Below, piece by piece: positions 53,528 through 62,298 of a DNA stretch of 64,000 bases (its first letter is position 1; every line of letters begins with the position of its first letter). The position numbers were made by a program, and so were the translations under genes. The stretch comes from Kumtagia ephedrae. GTDB lineage: Bacteria; Pseudomonadota; Alphaproteobacteria; Rhizobiales; Rhizobiaceae. The stretch covers positions 16,131-80,130 of the forward strand of contig NZ_PXYK01000027.1 of assembly GCF_003012745.1 (NCBI RefSeq), given 5' to 3'. The notes below the pieces were generated by a model. It had not been told where the DNA came from. It saw only the letters and a list, made by a program, of their open reading frames with translations, and did not search any database.

Positions 53528-54646
53528 TCAGAGAAGCGGCTGCCGGCCGCCATTGTCGCCGAATGCCTGCTCGCGGTAGAGCCCGAGCGAGCGCATCACC
53601 GGCAGGTCGGACAGGCAGAACAGGCAGGCGTCGTCGCCGTCCGAGCCGTTGACATGCTCGTGCCAGGCCCAGGATGGCACGCAGAAGATATCGTGCTCCC
53701 GCCAGTCGTAGCGTTTTCCGTCGATGATGGAATGGCCGCTGCCCTTGGCCACGTGATAGAGGCCGCTGCCGGTGTGGCGGTGCGCCCTGGTGTGCTCGCC
53801 GGGACGCAGCATCTGCATGGAGGCGCCGAGCGTCAGCATCACCGGGCCGTTGGTCACTGGGTTCACATACTCCATCAGCACGCCGTCAAAGGGCGAGCCG
53901 TCGGTGCAGCCGGCATAGTTCAGCAGCGACTCGTAGGTCGGAGCCCATTCGTATTTGAACATCGGGCTGTAGCCCTTGCTCCAGGCCTCTCCCATCGGCT
54001 TCAGGCCCGGATTGCCCCAGGTCCTGGTCATGTCGTCGACCGGGTAGCCGACCGCCTGACTCAGATCCGGATGGACCTCGTAGAAATTGGCTTCCATGGC
54101 GTTGACGAAGGGGATGTCGAGGCCGTCCTGCCAGATGCAGGGCGTGCCCGTCGCCTCCACTCCGTGTTCGTGCCAGGTGCCGTTCGGCGTCAGTACGAAA
54201 TCGTTGGCGCCGAGCGTCATCTTGTGTCCGTCCACCACCGTGTAGGCGCCGGAGCCCTCCATGATGAAGCGGATCGCCGATGCCGAATGGCGGTGTGCGG
54301 ATGCGACCTCACCGGGGTTCATCACCTGGAGACCGGCATAGATCCAGCCCACGGCGGCCGCGACGTCGGTGCGCCCCGGATTGTTCAGGTAGACGACGCG
54401 CCGCCCGGCCTTTTCCGGCGTCACCAGTTCGACGGAGCGCAGCACATGCGTGCGCAGGTCGCGGTAGCGCCAGACCACCGGGACCGACGCGGATTTCGGC
54501 TGCCATGGCTCGATCTTGTTGGCGACGGTCCAGAGCGCGCCTGCCTTGTGGCGGTCGAGTTCGTCGTAATAGGCGAGCAGTTCGGGCGTGTCCTCGACAT
54601 TGGCCCGGCCGGCGATATCCTCGCGGTGGTTTTCGCGCTGTGCCAC
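53528..54646 (-). CDS. Gentisate 1,2-dioxygenase
   Basis: A 372-aa bicupin ring-cleavage enzyme that converts gentisate to maleylpyruvate with Fe(II) and O2. The first cupin has HRHSASAIRFIMEG, which holds the iron-binding histidines, and PNGTWHEHG; the second has HRHTGSGLYHVAKG and SWAWHEH. All the expected histidines are visible. GTG 54646 is chosen because GAGGAGA lies upstream; an ATG at 54682 is also in frame. The cluster is divergent from a GntR regulator. Confidence 0.93.
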   Translation of the reverse strand: MAQRENHREDIAGRANVEDTPELLAYYDELDRHKAGALWTVANKIEPWQPKSASVPVVWRYRDLRTHVLRSVELVTPEKAGRRVVYLNNPGRTDVAAAVGWIYAGLQVMNPGEVASAHRHSASAIRFIMEGSGAYTVVDGHKMTLGANDFVLTPNGTWHEHGVEATGTPCIWQDGLDIPFVNAMEANFYEVHPDLSQAVGYPVDDMTRTWGNPGLKPMGEAWSKGYSPMFKYEWAPTYESLLNYAGCTDGSPFDGVLMEYVNPVTNGPVMLTLGASMQMLRPGEHTRAHRHTGSGLYHVAKGSGHSIIDGKRYDWREHDIFCVPSWAWHEHVNGSDGDDACLFCLSDLPVMRSLGLYREQAFGDNGGRQPLL

Positions 54647-54709
54647 GCGTCCGTCTCCTCGTTGGGGTCCGGACCCAAACATGGTTCAGGATATTTTCGA
54701 TTGCAACCG

Positions 54710-54720
54710 GATTTTCGAAA
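54710..54720. promoter_or_regulatory. Short palindromic core shared with the NicX-like operon promoter
   Basis: GATTTTCGAAA in the gap between gentisate dioxygenase and its GntR regulator is identical to the core of the palindrome at 39500-39515. It contains the symmetric TTTCGAAA. It may bind the GntR protein, or the match may be chance. Confidence 0.25.
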
Positions 54721-54779
54721 GAATTTGGAATTGCCGACGACTTCTCATCTGGGCTAAGCCTTTAGGCAAAGGGAAGCCG

Positions 54780-55466
54780 ATGACACTTGCCGAAAAAGCC
54801 TACGACGCCCTGCGCCACGACATCATCCGCGGTGAGCTCGCACCGGGGCGGCCGCTGCGCCTCGCCGATCTCAGCCAGCGCTACGGCATGGGTTTTTCAC
54901 CGCTGCGTGAGGCGCTGAACCGCTTGCAGGCCGAGCGGCTGGTGATGGCCGAATCGCTGCGCGGGTTTCGCGTCGCGCCGCTGTCGCTGGACGAGTTGCA
55001 CGACGCGATGGCGCTTCGCATCGTCATCGAAACGGAGGCGCTCAAGGCCTCGATCGGCCATGGCGACGATGCCTGGGCGTCCGGCATCGTTTCCGCCCTC
55101 TATGCCTTGAACCTGCAGGCGGCTCGCACCGGCGGCGAGGCCAACATCTGGACACTGGAGGCGCGGCACCATGCCTTCCACCGCGCCCTGCTGGCGGCCT
55201 GCAACTCGCCCTGGATGATGGAATTCTTCGAGCGCCTCTATGCCGCGACCGAGCGCTACCGCATTCCCGTCCTGCTCGCGGCGGCGCTGCCGGCGGGCCG
55301 CGACGTACAGGCCGAGCACAGCGCGCTGGCGCAGGCGACCCTCGACCGCGACGCCGGGAAGGCATCGGCATTGCTCGATCAGCACTACCGCCGGACGGTG
55401 GACGACCTTGCCGAGGCCATCCGCGCCAACGACGGCGACATCCTTCGGGTCCGGCTCTTCGGCTGA
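54780..55466 (+). CDS. GntR family regulator (FCD subfamily) of the gentisate cluster
   Basis: A 228-aa regulator. The HTH is residues 3-65 (AYDALRHDIIRGELAPGRPLRLADLSQRYGM, in parts: AYDALRHDIIRGELAPG and LSQRYGMGFSPLREAL), followed by the helical FCD domain (MALRIVIETEALKASIG; DARHHAFHRALLAAC-like helix). AAAGGGAAG precedes ATG 54780. Divergent from gentisate dioxygenase, so it most likely represses that cluster until an aromatic acid is present. Confidence 0.92.
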   Translation: MTLAEKAYDALRHDIIRGELAPGRPLRLADLSQRYGMGFSPLREALNRLQAERLVMAESLRGFRVAPLSLDELHDAMALRIVIETEALKASIGHGDDAWASGIVSALYALNLQAARTGGEANIWTLEARHHAFHRALLAACNSPWMMEFFERLYAATERYRIPVLLAAALPAGRDVQAEHSALAQATLDRDAGKASALLDQHYRRTVDDLAEAIRANDGDILRVRLFG

Positions 55467-55582
55467 CGTCCTCATACTTGCCTGCGGTGAAATTGGGACG
55501 GGACTTCGGTGGCAACGGATGTAAGCGGATTGGAACGCGTGACAGGGCCGGAAGGCACCGCGACGGCTACATGGGAGGAAGA

Positions 55583-56569
55583 ATGACGATAGGGATCGGG
55601 GTGATCGGTGCGGGTGTCATGGGGGCCGACCACGCCCGCACGGTGGCGCGTCATGTTGGCGGCGCGGAGCTCGTCGCCATCTCGGATCCGGACGAAAGCC
55701 GTGCGCGGGCGATCTCCGGCGAGATCGCCGGCTGCCGTCCCTTCACCGACGGCCTGGAACTGATCGCGGATCCGGCGGTCGAAGCCGTCCTGATCGCCTC
55801 GCCCGATCACACGCATGTCGGCTTCGTGCTTGCCTGCCTCGGGGCAGGCAAGCACGTCCTGTGCGAGAAACCGCTGGCGCCAACCTCCGCGGGATGCCGC
55901 GAAGTGCTCGAGGCGGAGCGGGCGCTCGGCAGGCGCCTGATCCAGGTCGGGTTCATGCGCCGCTTCGATCCGGCCTATGTCGAGATGCGCAGCGTCCTGA
56001 AGCGGGGCGAGCTGGGGAAGGCGCTTCTGCTGCACTGCGCTCATCGCAACGCGACCGCTCCCGGCTTCTTCACGCCGGAAATGTCCATCACCAACGCCGC
56101 CGTGCACGAATTCGACATCCTCCGCTGGCTGACCGGCAGCGAGATCATTGCCGTGACGGCCCTGAACTCGGCGCGGAAGGGCGACGGCGGCCTGCGCGAT
56201 CCGCTCGTGCTTCTGGTCGAGATGGAGGATGGTGTGCTGGCCGACGTCGAGCTGTTCATGAACGCCGCCTACGGTTACGACATCCGCACCGAACTCGTCT
56301 GCGAGAACGGCACCGTCGATCTCGGGCGGCCCGCTCCCAATTTGCATCGCCGGGCCGGCACGGAGGCCCGCTCCTTCCCCAGCGATTGGCGGGGGCGCTT
56401 CGGCGACGCCTACCGGCTGCAGCTCCAGGCATGGCTGGCGTCCGTGCGGGGACAGGAGCCGGCCGGCGCCGACGCCAGCGACGGACTTGCAGCCACGCGG
56501 GTCGCGGAAGCCGCCCTGGCGTCGCTCGAGAGCGGCCGTCGCGTGGAAATCGCCACGGACCGGCCGTGA
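55583..56569 (+). CDS. Gfo/Idh/MocA family oxidoreductase
   Basis: A 328-aa NAD(P)-dependent sugar or inositol dehydrogenase-like protein. The Rossmann motif is GVIGAGVMGADHART at residues 5-19, and the conserved EKPLAP appears at about 93. The C-terminal domain includes the catalytic-site phrase NAAVHEFDILRWL at about 170. GGAGGAAG precedes ATG 55583. Most like myo-inositol 2-dehydrogenases, but no other inositol gene is nearby. It is convergent with the reductase gene at 56630. Confidence 0.9.
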   Translation: MTIGIGVIGAGVMGADHARTVARHVGGAELVAISDPDESRARAISGEIAGCRPFTDGLELIADPAVEAVLIASPDHTHVGFVLACLGAGKHVLCEKPLAPTSAGCREVLEAERALGRRLIQVGFMRRFDPAYVEMRSVLKRGELGKALLLHCAHRNATAPGFFTPEMSITNAAVHEFDILRWLTGSEIIAVTALNSARKGDGGLRDPLVLLVEMEDGVLADVELFMNAAYGYDIRTELVCENGTVDLGRPAPNLHRRAGTEARSFPSDWRGRFGDAYRLQLQAWLASVRGQEPAGADASDGLAATRVAEAALASLESGRRVEIATDRP

Positions 56570-56629
56570 TCGCCGCGGCGTCGCGTGAAAGGCTGGCGCG
56601 GCGCCTTACGGGGCACCGCGGCGCCGACC

Positions 56630-57865
56630 TTATCCCAGTAGCGACTTCAGCCTGAAACCCGGGTCGGCAAGGCTGGCCGGGTCCGGCTTGGCGCCCCTGG
56701 CGATCAGCATCTCGGCGAGGCGGACGTCCTTCGCGACGACGTTGCCGGGACCGACACCTCCGGCGGCCATGAGCCGGCCGTCCTCGGCTAGCTGGAAGAG
56801 AATGAAGGCCCCGTCAGCGAGATCGCGCCGCACGGTCGTCGCGGCGTGATCGGGTACGCCGGCGATCTGCATCGTATGGTCGTACTGATCGGACCAGAAC
56901 CACGGAACGGCGGCGTGGGCCTCGCCTGCGCCCAGCATGTTCCGGGCGGCGAGGGCGCCCTGTTCCTGGGCGTTGCGCCAGGATTCCAGCCGGGTCCGCC
57001 GGCCGTCATGGCTAGCCAGCGGGAAGGAGCAGCAGTCGCCCGCCGCGAAGATGAAGGGGTCGGAGGTGGCGAGCGTGGCATCGACGGCGATGCCGTTGTC
57101 GAGCGCGAGGCCGGCGGCCTCGGCGAGCGCCACGTTGGGCACGGCGCCGATGCCGACCAGCAGCAGTTCCGCCTCGACGGTGCGGCCGTCCGCCAGCCTC
57201 ACGGCGACCCGGTCTCCGGCGTCCTCGATGGCGGCGATGCCGACGCCGCAGAGGATGCGAACGCCGTTGTCGGCGTGCAGCCGGTGAATGCGTTCGGCGA
57301 TGTCGGCCGGAACGCCGCGCATCAGGATGCGCGGCTGCGCTTCGACGACCGTGACGTCCGTCCTGCGCTGGCGCGCCGAAGCGGCGAGTTCAAGGCCGAT
57401 GAAACCGCCGCCGATAACGGCGAGACGCTTTCCCGGACCGAGCCGCTCGGCGATCCTGCCCGCATCGTCCAGCGTGCGCAGATAGGCGATGCGCGGGCCT
57501 TCGCGGGCCAGCGCGAGGCGGCGCGGCGAGCAGCCGGTCGCCAGGAGCAGCCTGTCGTAGGGGAGGGTGCCGCCGTCGGCCAGGGAGATTCGGCGCGCTG
57601 CCCGGTCGATCGACACGACCGGCGACGACAGCATCAATGCTATCGCCGCGTCCGCATAGCGGCCCGGTTCCGCTATCGTTTTCGCGCCGGGAGCCTGCGG
57701 GCCGGTGATCGCATCCTTGGAGAGCGGCGGTCGTTCATAGGGAGGATGCCGTTCCTCGCCGATGAGCGTGACGCGACCGCCATAACCGGCTTCGCGCAGC
57801 GCAAACGCGGCGCGCGCGCCGCACTCGCCGGCTCCTACGATGACCATCCCTCCATCCACCGCCAT
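56630..57865 (-). CDS. FAD-dependent ferredoxin reductase-like oxidoreductase
   Basis: A 411-aa flavoprotein. FAD motif VIVGAGECGARAAFALREAG at residues 7-26, NAD motif AVIGGGFIGLELAAS at about 150, and FIFAAGDCCSFPL at about 270. The last 85 residues match the Reductase_C domain. Such proteins pass electrons from NAD(P)H to a ferredoxin for Rieske oxygenases or P450s; neither partner is in the window. The ATG at 57865 shares its A with the stop of a 33-codon ORF, indicating coupled translation. Confidence 0.9.
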   Translation of the reverse strand: MAVDGGMVIVGAGECGARAAFALREAGYGGRVTLIGEERHPPYERPPLSKDAITGPQAPGAKTIAEPGRYADAAIALMLSSPVVSIDRAARRISLADGGTLPYDRLLLATGCSPRRLALAREGPRIAYLRTLDDAGRIAERLGPGKRLAVIGGGFIGLELAASARQRRTDVTVVEAQPRILMRGVPADIAERIHRLHADNGVRILCGVGIAAIEDAGDRVAVRLADGRTVEAELLLVGIGAVPNVALAEAAGLALDNGIAVDATLATSDPFIFAAGDCCSFPLASHDGRRTRLESWRNAQEQGALAARNMLGAGEAHAAVPWFWSDQYDHTMQIAGVPDHAATTVRRDLADGAFILFQLAEDGRLMAAGGVGPGNVVAKDVRLAEMLIARGAKPDPASLADPGFRLKSLLG

Positions 57866-57966
57866 CACCCGATCCGGATCAGAACTTCGCCTGCCTCGAC
57901 CTTGGCCGGACAGGTCCCGAGGTCGACGCGGATGCGAGCGCTGACACCGTTGGTGACTATGCTCAT
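57865..57966 (-). CDS. 33-codon ORF translationally coupled to the reductase
   Basis: A 33-aa ORF (ATG 57966, TGA ending at 57865) with GGGAGG seven bases upstream. Its TGA overlaps the reductase ATG (TGATG). The sequence SARIRVDLGTCPAKVEAGEVLI resembles in part the C-terminal half of a biotinyl/lipoyl carrier domain (the form VEAGEVLIRIG), so it may be a shortened carrier or simply a coupling leader. Function unknown. Confidence 0.55.
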   Translation of the reverse strand: MSIVTNGVSARIRVDLGTCPAKVEAGEVLIRIG

Positions 57967-58097
57967 GATGACCTCCCTGCAGCGGAACCGCCATGCCGGC
58001 CGCGCTGCCTCGCATGTGGGATATCAAAATCGGTCATTCCTCTCAATCATATTGCAAGGTTTTCGATCATTATCTATCATCACGATAAGAGGTAACC

Positions 58098-59129
58098 TTG
58101 GCCAAGCGACCGACCATATCGGACCTTGCGCGCGCTTCCGGCGTCAGCGTCGCGACCGTGGACCGCGTCCTGAACGGGCGCCTGCCGGTGCGCGAGGAGA
58201 CCGCCCGGCGCGTCTGCGACGCGGCCGCCGACATCGGCTACCATGCGGCCGGGCTGATCGAGCAGCGGCTGCGCAAGGAATTGCCGGAATTCCGCCTGGG
58301 CTTCCTGCTGCTACGGTCGAAGGACGGCTTCTATCGGACTTTCGCCGATGAGCTGGAGCGGGCGATGGCGCAGGCGCAGCGCTTTCGCGGTGCCGCCGTG
58401 ATCGAGTTCGCCGAATCCCTCGAACCGGAAGAAATGGTGGAGCGGCTGTCGCGGCTGGCCGGCAAATGCGAGGCGGTCGCCCTGGTCAGCCCCGACCATC
58501 CGACGCTGACGGCGGCGGTCGTCGATCTCAAGGCGCGTGGCGTGCCGGTATTCTCGCTTCTGTCCGATTTCGGCGCGGGGGTGCGCGCCGGCTATATCGG
58601 CATCGACAACCTCAAGGTGGGACGAACGGCCGCCTGGATGATCGCCAAATGCGCGCCTCGGACGGGCAAGGTGGCGCTGTTCGTCGGCAGCCACCGGTTT
58701 CACGGGCACGAACTGCGCGAGATCGGCTTCCGCGCCTTCTTTCGCGAGCGGGCGATGGACTTCACGGTGCTGGAGACGCTGGTCAACCACGAATCGCATG
58801 AAAGCACGCACGAGTCGCTCGTCGGCCTGCTGGCCGGGCACGAGGATCTCGTGGGCTGCTATGTCGCCGGCGGCGGCGCCGAGGGCGCGATCTCGGCGAT
58901 GCGGCAAGTGAAACCGGCTCGGATGCCGGTGGTGATCTGCAACGAGATCACGGCCGACCGTCGCGCCGCGCTTGCGGAGGGGCTGGTGACCATGGTCATC
59001 AATACGCCCCTTCCCACGCTATGCCGCACGCTCGTGGACCTGATGGCCGGTGCCGTGGCAGCGGGCGCTTCCGCGGTGCCGAGCCAGACATTCCTGCCGT
59101 TCGACATATTCGTTCCGGAAAGCGTCTGA
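58098..59129 (+). CDS. LacI family transcriptional regulator
   Basis: A 343-aa regulator. The HTH is residues 5-55 (TISDLARASGVSVATVDRVLNGR) and the sugar-binding-like domain follows (GYIGIDNLKVGRTAAWMIA; FVGSHRFHGHELREIGFRAFF). The start is TTG 58098, with AGAGG upstream at good distance, which gives the full HTH. Divergent from the reductase and the 33-codon ORF, and upstream of the dehydrogenase at 59314. Ligand unknown; the VATVDRVLNGR form is common for sugar or polyol regulators. Confidence 0.92.
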   Translation: MAKRPTISDLARASGVSVATVDRVLNGRLPVREETARRVCDAAADIGYHAAGLIEQRLRKELPEFRLGFLLLRSKDGFYRTFADELERAMAQAQRFRGAAVIEFAESLEPEEMVERLSRLAGKCEAVALVSPDHPTLTAAVVDLKARGVPVFSLLSDFGAGVRAGYIGIDNLKVGRTAAWMIAKCAPRTGKVALFVGSHRFHGHELREIGFRAFFRERAMDFTVLETLVNHESHESTHESLVGLLAGHEDLVGCYVAGGGAEGAISAMRQVKPARMPVVICNEITADRRAALAEGLVTMVINTPLPTLCRTLVDLMAGAVAAGASAVPSQTFLPFDIFVPESV

Positions 59130-59313
59130 CGACGGCCGGCAGGCATTTTGTGCGGCCAAGTGCGAATAGCCTCTTGCGTTGCCGCACCGTCCTGAAGACC
59201 ATTTTGCCGAATTGGAGTTTTCGGCATTTTTGTTGCAGACCGTCGACCGGGCGCCTGGTAGCGGATCGTGGCAACAGGCAGTGCGGATAGGGGGTTGAGC
59301 CCGGAGGATGAAA

Positions 59314-60108
59314 ATGTCGGATCCGAATGCAAGAAACGAGGGTACCCGGGCGATCGTCACCGGCGGCGCGCAAGGCATCGGCTTTGCCGTCGCGAAGCAG
59401 CTCGTCGCCGAAGGCTGCAAAGCGCTGGCGCTGGTCGGGCGTTCCGGGGAAAAGGGCGCGGCCGCGGTCGCCGAACTGGAGCGGCTCGGCGCCGAGGCGC
59501 TTTTCATCGGCGCCGATGTCTCCGAGCCTGCCAATTGCGCACGGGCGGTCGCGGAAGCGACCGAGCGTTTCGGCACGATCAACGGTCTGGTCAACGCGGC
59601 TGCCTCTTCTGCCCGGGGCTCGCTGACCGAAACCACGCCGGAACTGTTCGACTTCCTATTCAACACCAATGTGCGAGGGCCCTTCTTCCTGATGCAGGGC
59701 GTGGTGAAGGGCCTGCTGCAAGCCAGGGCGCCGGGCTCCATCGTCAACGTGCTGTCGATGTCGGCGCATGCCGGCCAGTCGTTCCTGACGCCCTACTCGA
59801 GCAGCAAGGGCGCGCTTGCCGTCCTGACCAAGAACGTCGCCGCGAGCTACCGGAAGAACCGCATCCGCTGCAACGCCGTGCTCCCTGGATGGATGGACAC
59901 GGAAGGCGAGGACGCGGTCCAGAGGAAATTCCACGACGCGCCTGACAACTGGCTCGAACTGGCCGAAGCCGACCAGCCCATGGGCCAACTCGTCAAGCCG
60001 CACCAGCTCGCCGCGCTGATCACCTATATGATCAGTCCGCAGTCGGGCGTCATGACGGGAGCGCTCGTCGACTACGACCAGAACGTCGCGGGCGTCGTGG
60101 GGGAGTGA
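59314..60108 (+). CDS. Short-chain dehydrogenase/reductase
   Basis: A 264-aa SDR. Cofactor motif GGAQGIGFAVAKQLV at about residues 13-27, NAAASSARG at about 90, catalytic serine in NVLSMSAHAGQSFLTPY and YSSSKGAL at about 160. ATG 59314 is preferred because GGAGG is six bases upstream; ATG 59308 sits on the ribosome site itself. It follows the LacI gene by 184 bases. Substrate unknown. Confidence 0.9.
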   Translation: MSDPNARNEGTRAIVTGGAQGIGFAVAKQLVAEGCKALALVGRSGEKGAAAVAELERLGAEALFIGADVSEPANCARAVAEATERFGTINGLVNAAASSARGSLTETTPELFDFLFNTNVRGPFFLMQGVVKGLLQARAPGSIVNVLSMSAHAGQSFLTPYSSSKGALAVLTKNVAASYRKNRIRCNAVLPGWMDTEGEDAVQRKFHDAPDNWLELAEADQPMGQLVKPHQLAALITYMISPQSGVMTGALVDYDQNVAGVVGE

Positions 60109-60303
60109 TCTCCTGCGGCCATGGACCAGGGCGGCCGCTTGGGCTGGAGCGCCGGACGGGGCGACCGCGGTTGCCGCCGGCCCTGCCTCTTGCAATGCAC
60201 GGGGCGATGGCCAGGGGCGCTCGCGGCGCATCTGATACTCCACAACTTTTCAGGATGGAATAACTAGTTCATTGTGCGCGGCCGCATCTGGTTCGGAGGA
60301 CGA

Positions 60304-61137
60304 ATGAGCGAAGGCTTGACGGTGCCCCGGGACTACGAGTCGCTTCGCGAGCTCATCCTCCGCCAGCGGCAGAAACTGCCGAAGCGGATCGCCCAGGTCG
60401 CCGCATATTCCCTGGACAATCCGGATGAGATCGCCTTCGGCACGGCCGCCAGCATCGCGGCGGCCTCCGGCGTTCAGCCATCCACCTTGATCCGCTTCGC
60501 GCATCACCTGGGCTATGACGGCTTCACCAGCCTTCAAACTGTCTTCCGCGAACGGTTGCGGGAACGAACCTCGTCTTATGACGAGCGTCTGAACGCGCTT
60601 CGAAGCAGCGGAGCGGGGAGCCGGAATCGCCGCATTGCCGAAGGTTTCGTCGGCGCCTCGATCCGGTCGCTCGAAACCATGCTGCACAAGCTCGGGGAGG
60701 AGGAGCTCGACAGAGCCGTGGCGCGCCTGGCAAAGGCTGAGACGATCTACATCGTCGCCCGCCGCCGGGCCTATCCTGTCGCGACCTATCTGGCCTACGC
60801 CTTCGGCAAGCTCAGGATCCGCTATCTGCTGGTCGATTCGTCGGCGGGGCTGGATCCCGAGATCCTGAATTTCGCAACGGACAAGGATGCCGCGATCGTC
60901 GTCAGCTTCTCGCCCTATGCCCCGGCCACCCTGGCCCATGCCACCGCGCTGGCCGAGCTCGGGGTCGACGTCATCGCCATAACCGACAGCGCGTTCTCGC
61001 CGCTCGCCCAGTCGGCGAGCCAGTGGTTCGAGATCGCCGAGGCCGACCACGCCGGGTTCCGTTCGCTTGCGGCAACGATGGCCGTCGCCATCACGCTGGC
61101 CGTGGCCGTCGCCGAGGCGCGTCGCGGCGACGGTTGA
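60304..61137 (+). CDS. RpiR family regulator with SIS domain
   Basis: A 277-aa regulator. The N-terminal HTH_6 region (LRQRQKLPKRIAQVAAYSLDNPDEIAFGTAASIAAASGVQPSTLIRFAHHLGYDGF, in parts: PKRIAQVAAYSLDNPDEIA and GVQPSTLIRFAHHLGYDGF) and a SIS sugar-phosphate-type domain (IYIVARRRAYPVATYLAYAF; DAAIVVSFSPYA; DVIAITDSAFSPLA) are visible. GGAGGACGA precedes ATG 60304. It probably regulates the cyclodeaminase and lyase genes downstream. Confidence 0.92.
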   Translation: MSEGLTVPRDYESLRELILRQRQKLPKRIAQVAAYSLDNPDEIAFGTAASIAAASGVQPSTLIRFAHHLGYDGFTSLQTVFRERLRERTSSYDERLNALRSSGAGSRNRRIAEGFVGASIRSLETMLHKLGEEELDRAVARLAKAETIYIVARRRAYPVATYLAYAFGKLRIRYLLVDSSAGLDPEILNFATDKDAAIVVSFSPYAPATLAHATALAELGVDVIAITDSAFSPLAQSASQWFEIAEADHAGFRSLAATMAVAITLAVAVAEARRGDG

Positions 61138-61280
61138 ATGCGGGCTTTCACGCGCTTTCCGGCTCGACATCGATCGGCAGATGCCGCAACGGACACGGCG
61201 GCGCGCTCGAGAATTCGACCGATGCCTCATATGCGCCTATACGAAACCGAGCCGTCGATCCCACGCTCAGGAGCAGCCGG

Positions 61281-62285
61281 ATGCAGCCCGTCTACATCAC
61301 CTATCTCAACCGCTTCGACATCGAGGCGGCGATGCTGTCGGACGCCGAGATCCTCGAGGCGATCGAGGCCAGCCTCGGCATGCAGGGGAGGGGAGAGACG
61401 GTGATCGAGCCGCGCATGCATCTGGAGCCGCGGGCCGGCGTGGAGGGCCATTTCAACGTGCTGCGCGGCTGGATCGGCGGCGGGATCGACGCGGCCGGCG
61501 TGAAGGTGGTCGGCGACTTCGTCGACAACTACAAGCACGGCATGCCTTCCGAGTTCGGCGTGCTCAACCTGTTCGATCCGCGCACCGGCAAGCCGACGGC
61601 CATCCTCGACGCCAGCGGCATCACCGACATGCGTACCGGCGCGGTGACGGCGATCGGCGCGAAGCACCTCGCCCGCAAGGGTTCGAAGGTGCTCGGCCAT
61701 GTTGGGTCGCGCGGCACCGCCTACTGGAACGTCCGCCTGCTCGACCATCTCTTCGACTTCGAGGAGATCCGCGTGCATTCGCGCCGGCCGGAAAGCCGCA
61801 ACGGTTTTGCCGAGCGCCTGTCGCGCGACCTCGGCAAGCCGGTCGTGGCGACCGAGGACTGGCGGAGCTGCGTGGAGGGCGCCGACATCGTCGTCGAGGC
61901 GTCGCGTCTGAGCCGGCCGGAGCCGATGCTGAAGACCGAATGGATCAAGCGCGGTGCGCTGGTCGTGCCCTACGGCACCATGAGCGCGGTCGAGCTATCG
62001 CTCACCGACATCATGGCCAAGATGGTGGTGGACGACTGGGGCCAGTGCAAGGGCGGCAAATTCGGCTCGCTGCGCGCTCATGTCGAGGCCGGCAAGCTCT
62101 CCGAGCGGACGCTGCACGCCGAGCTCGGCCAGATCGTCGCCGGGCTGAAGCCCGGCCGCGAGAGCGAGGACGAGACCAACCTGTTCTGGCATCGCGGCCT
62201 GTCGCTCTCCGACATCGCGCTCGGCCATGCCTTCCTGGAGAAGGCCGAGGCGCTCCGCGTCGGCCACCGCCTGCGCTACGCCTGA
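61281..62285 (+). CDS. Ornithine cyclodeaminase/mu-crystallin family protein
   Basis: A 334-aa NAD-dependent enzyme of the family that includes ornithine cyclodeaminase, alanine dehydrogenase and ketimine reductases. Motifs are GVKVVGDFVDNYK at about 74, a substrate-binding ASGITDMRTGAVTAIGAKHLA at about 112, and a nucleotide site VLGHVGSRGTAYWN that departs from the usual G.G.QA. The ATG has AGGAG upstream. It precedes the lyase-like gene by 13 bases, so the two probably act on one amino acid or amine. Confidence 0.85.
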   Translation: MQPVYITYLNRFDIEAAMLSDAEILEAIEASLGMQGRGETVIEPRMHLEPRAGVEGHFNVLRGWIGGGIDAAGVKVVGDFVDNYKHGMPSEFGVLNLFDPRTGKPTAILDASGITDMRTGAVTAIGAKHLARKGSKVLGHVGSRGTAYWNVRLLDHLFDFEEIRVHSRRPESRNGFAERLSRDLGKPVVATEDWRSCVEGADIVVEASRLSRPEPMLKTEWIKRGALVVPYGTMSAVELSLTDIMAKMVVDDWGQCKGGKFGSLRAHVEAGKLSERTLHAELGQIVAGLKPGRESEDETNLFWHRGLSLSDIALGHAFLEKAEALRVGHRLRYA

Positions 62286-62298
62286 CCAAGGTGCCGGC

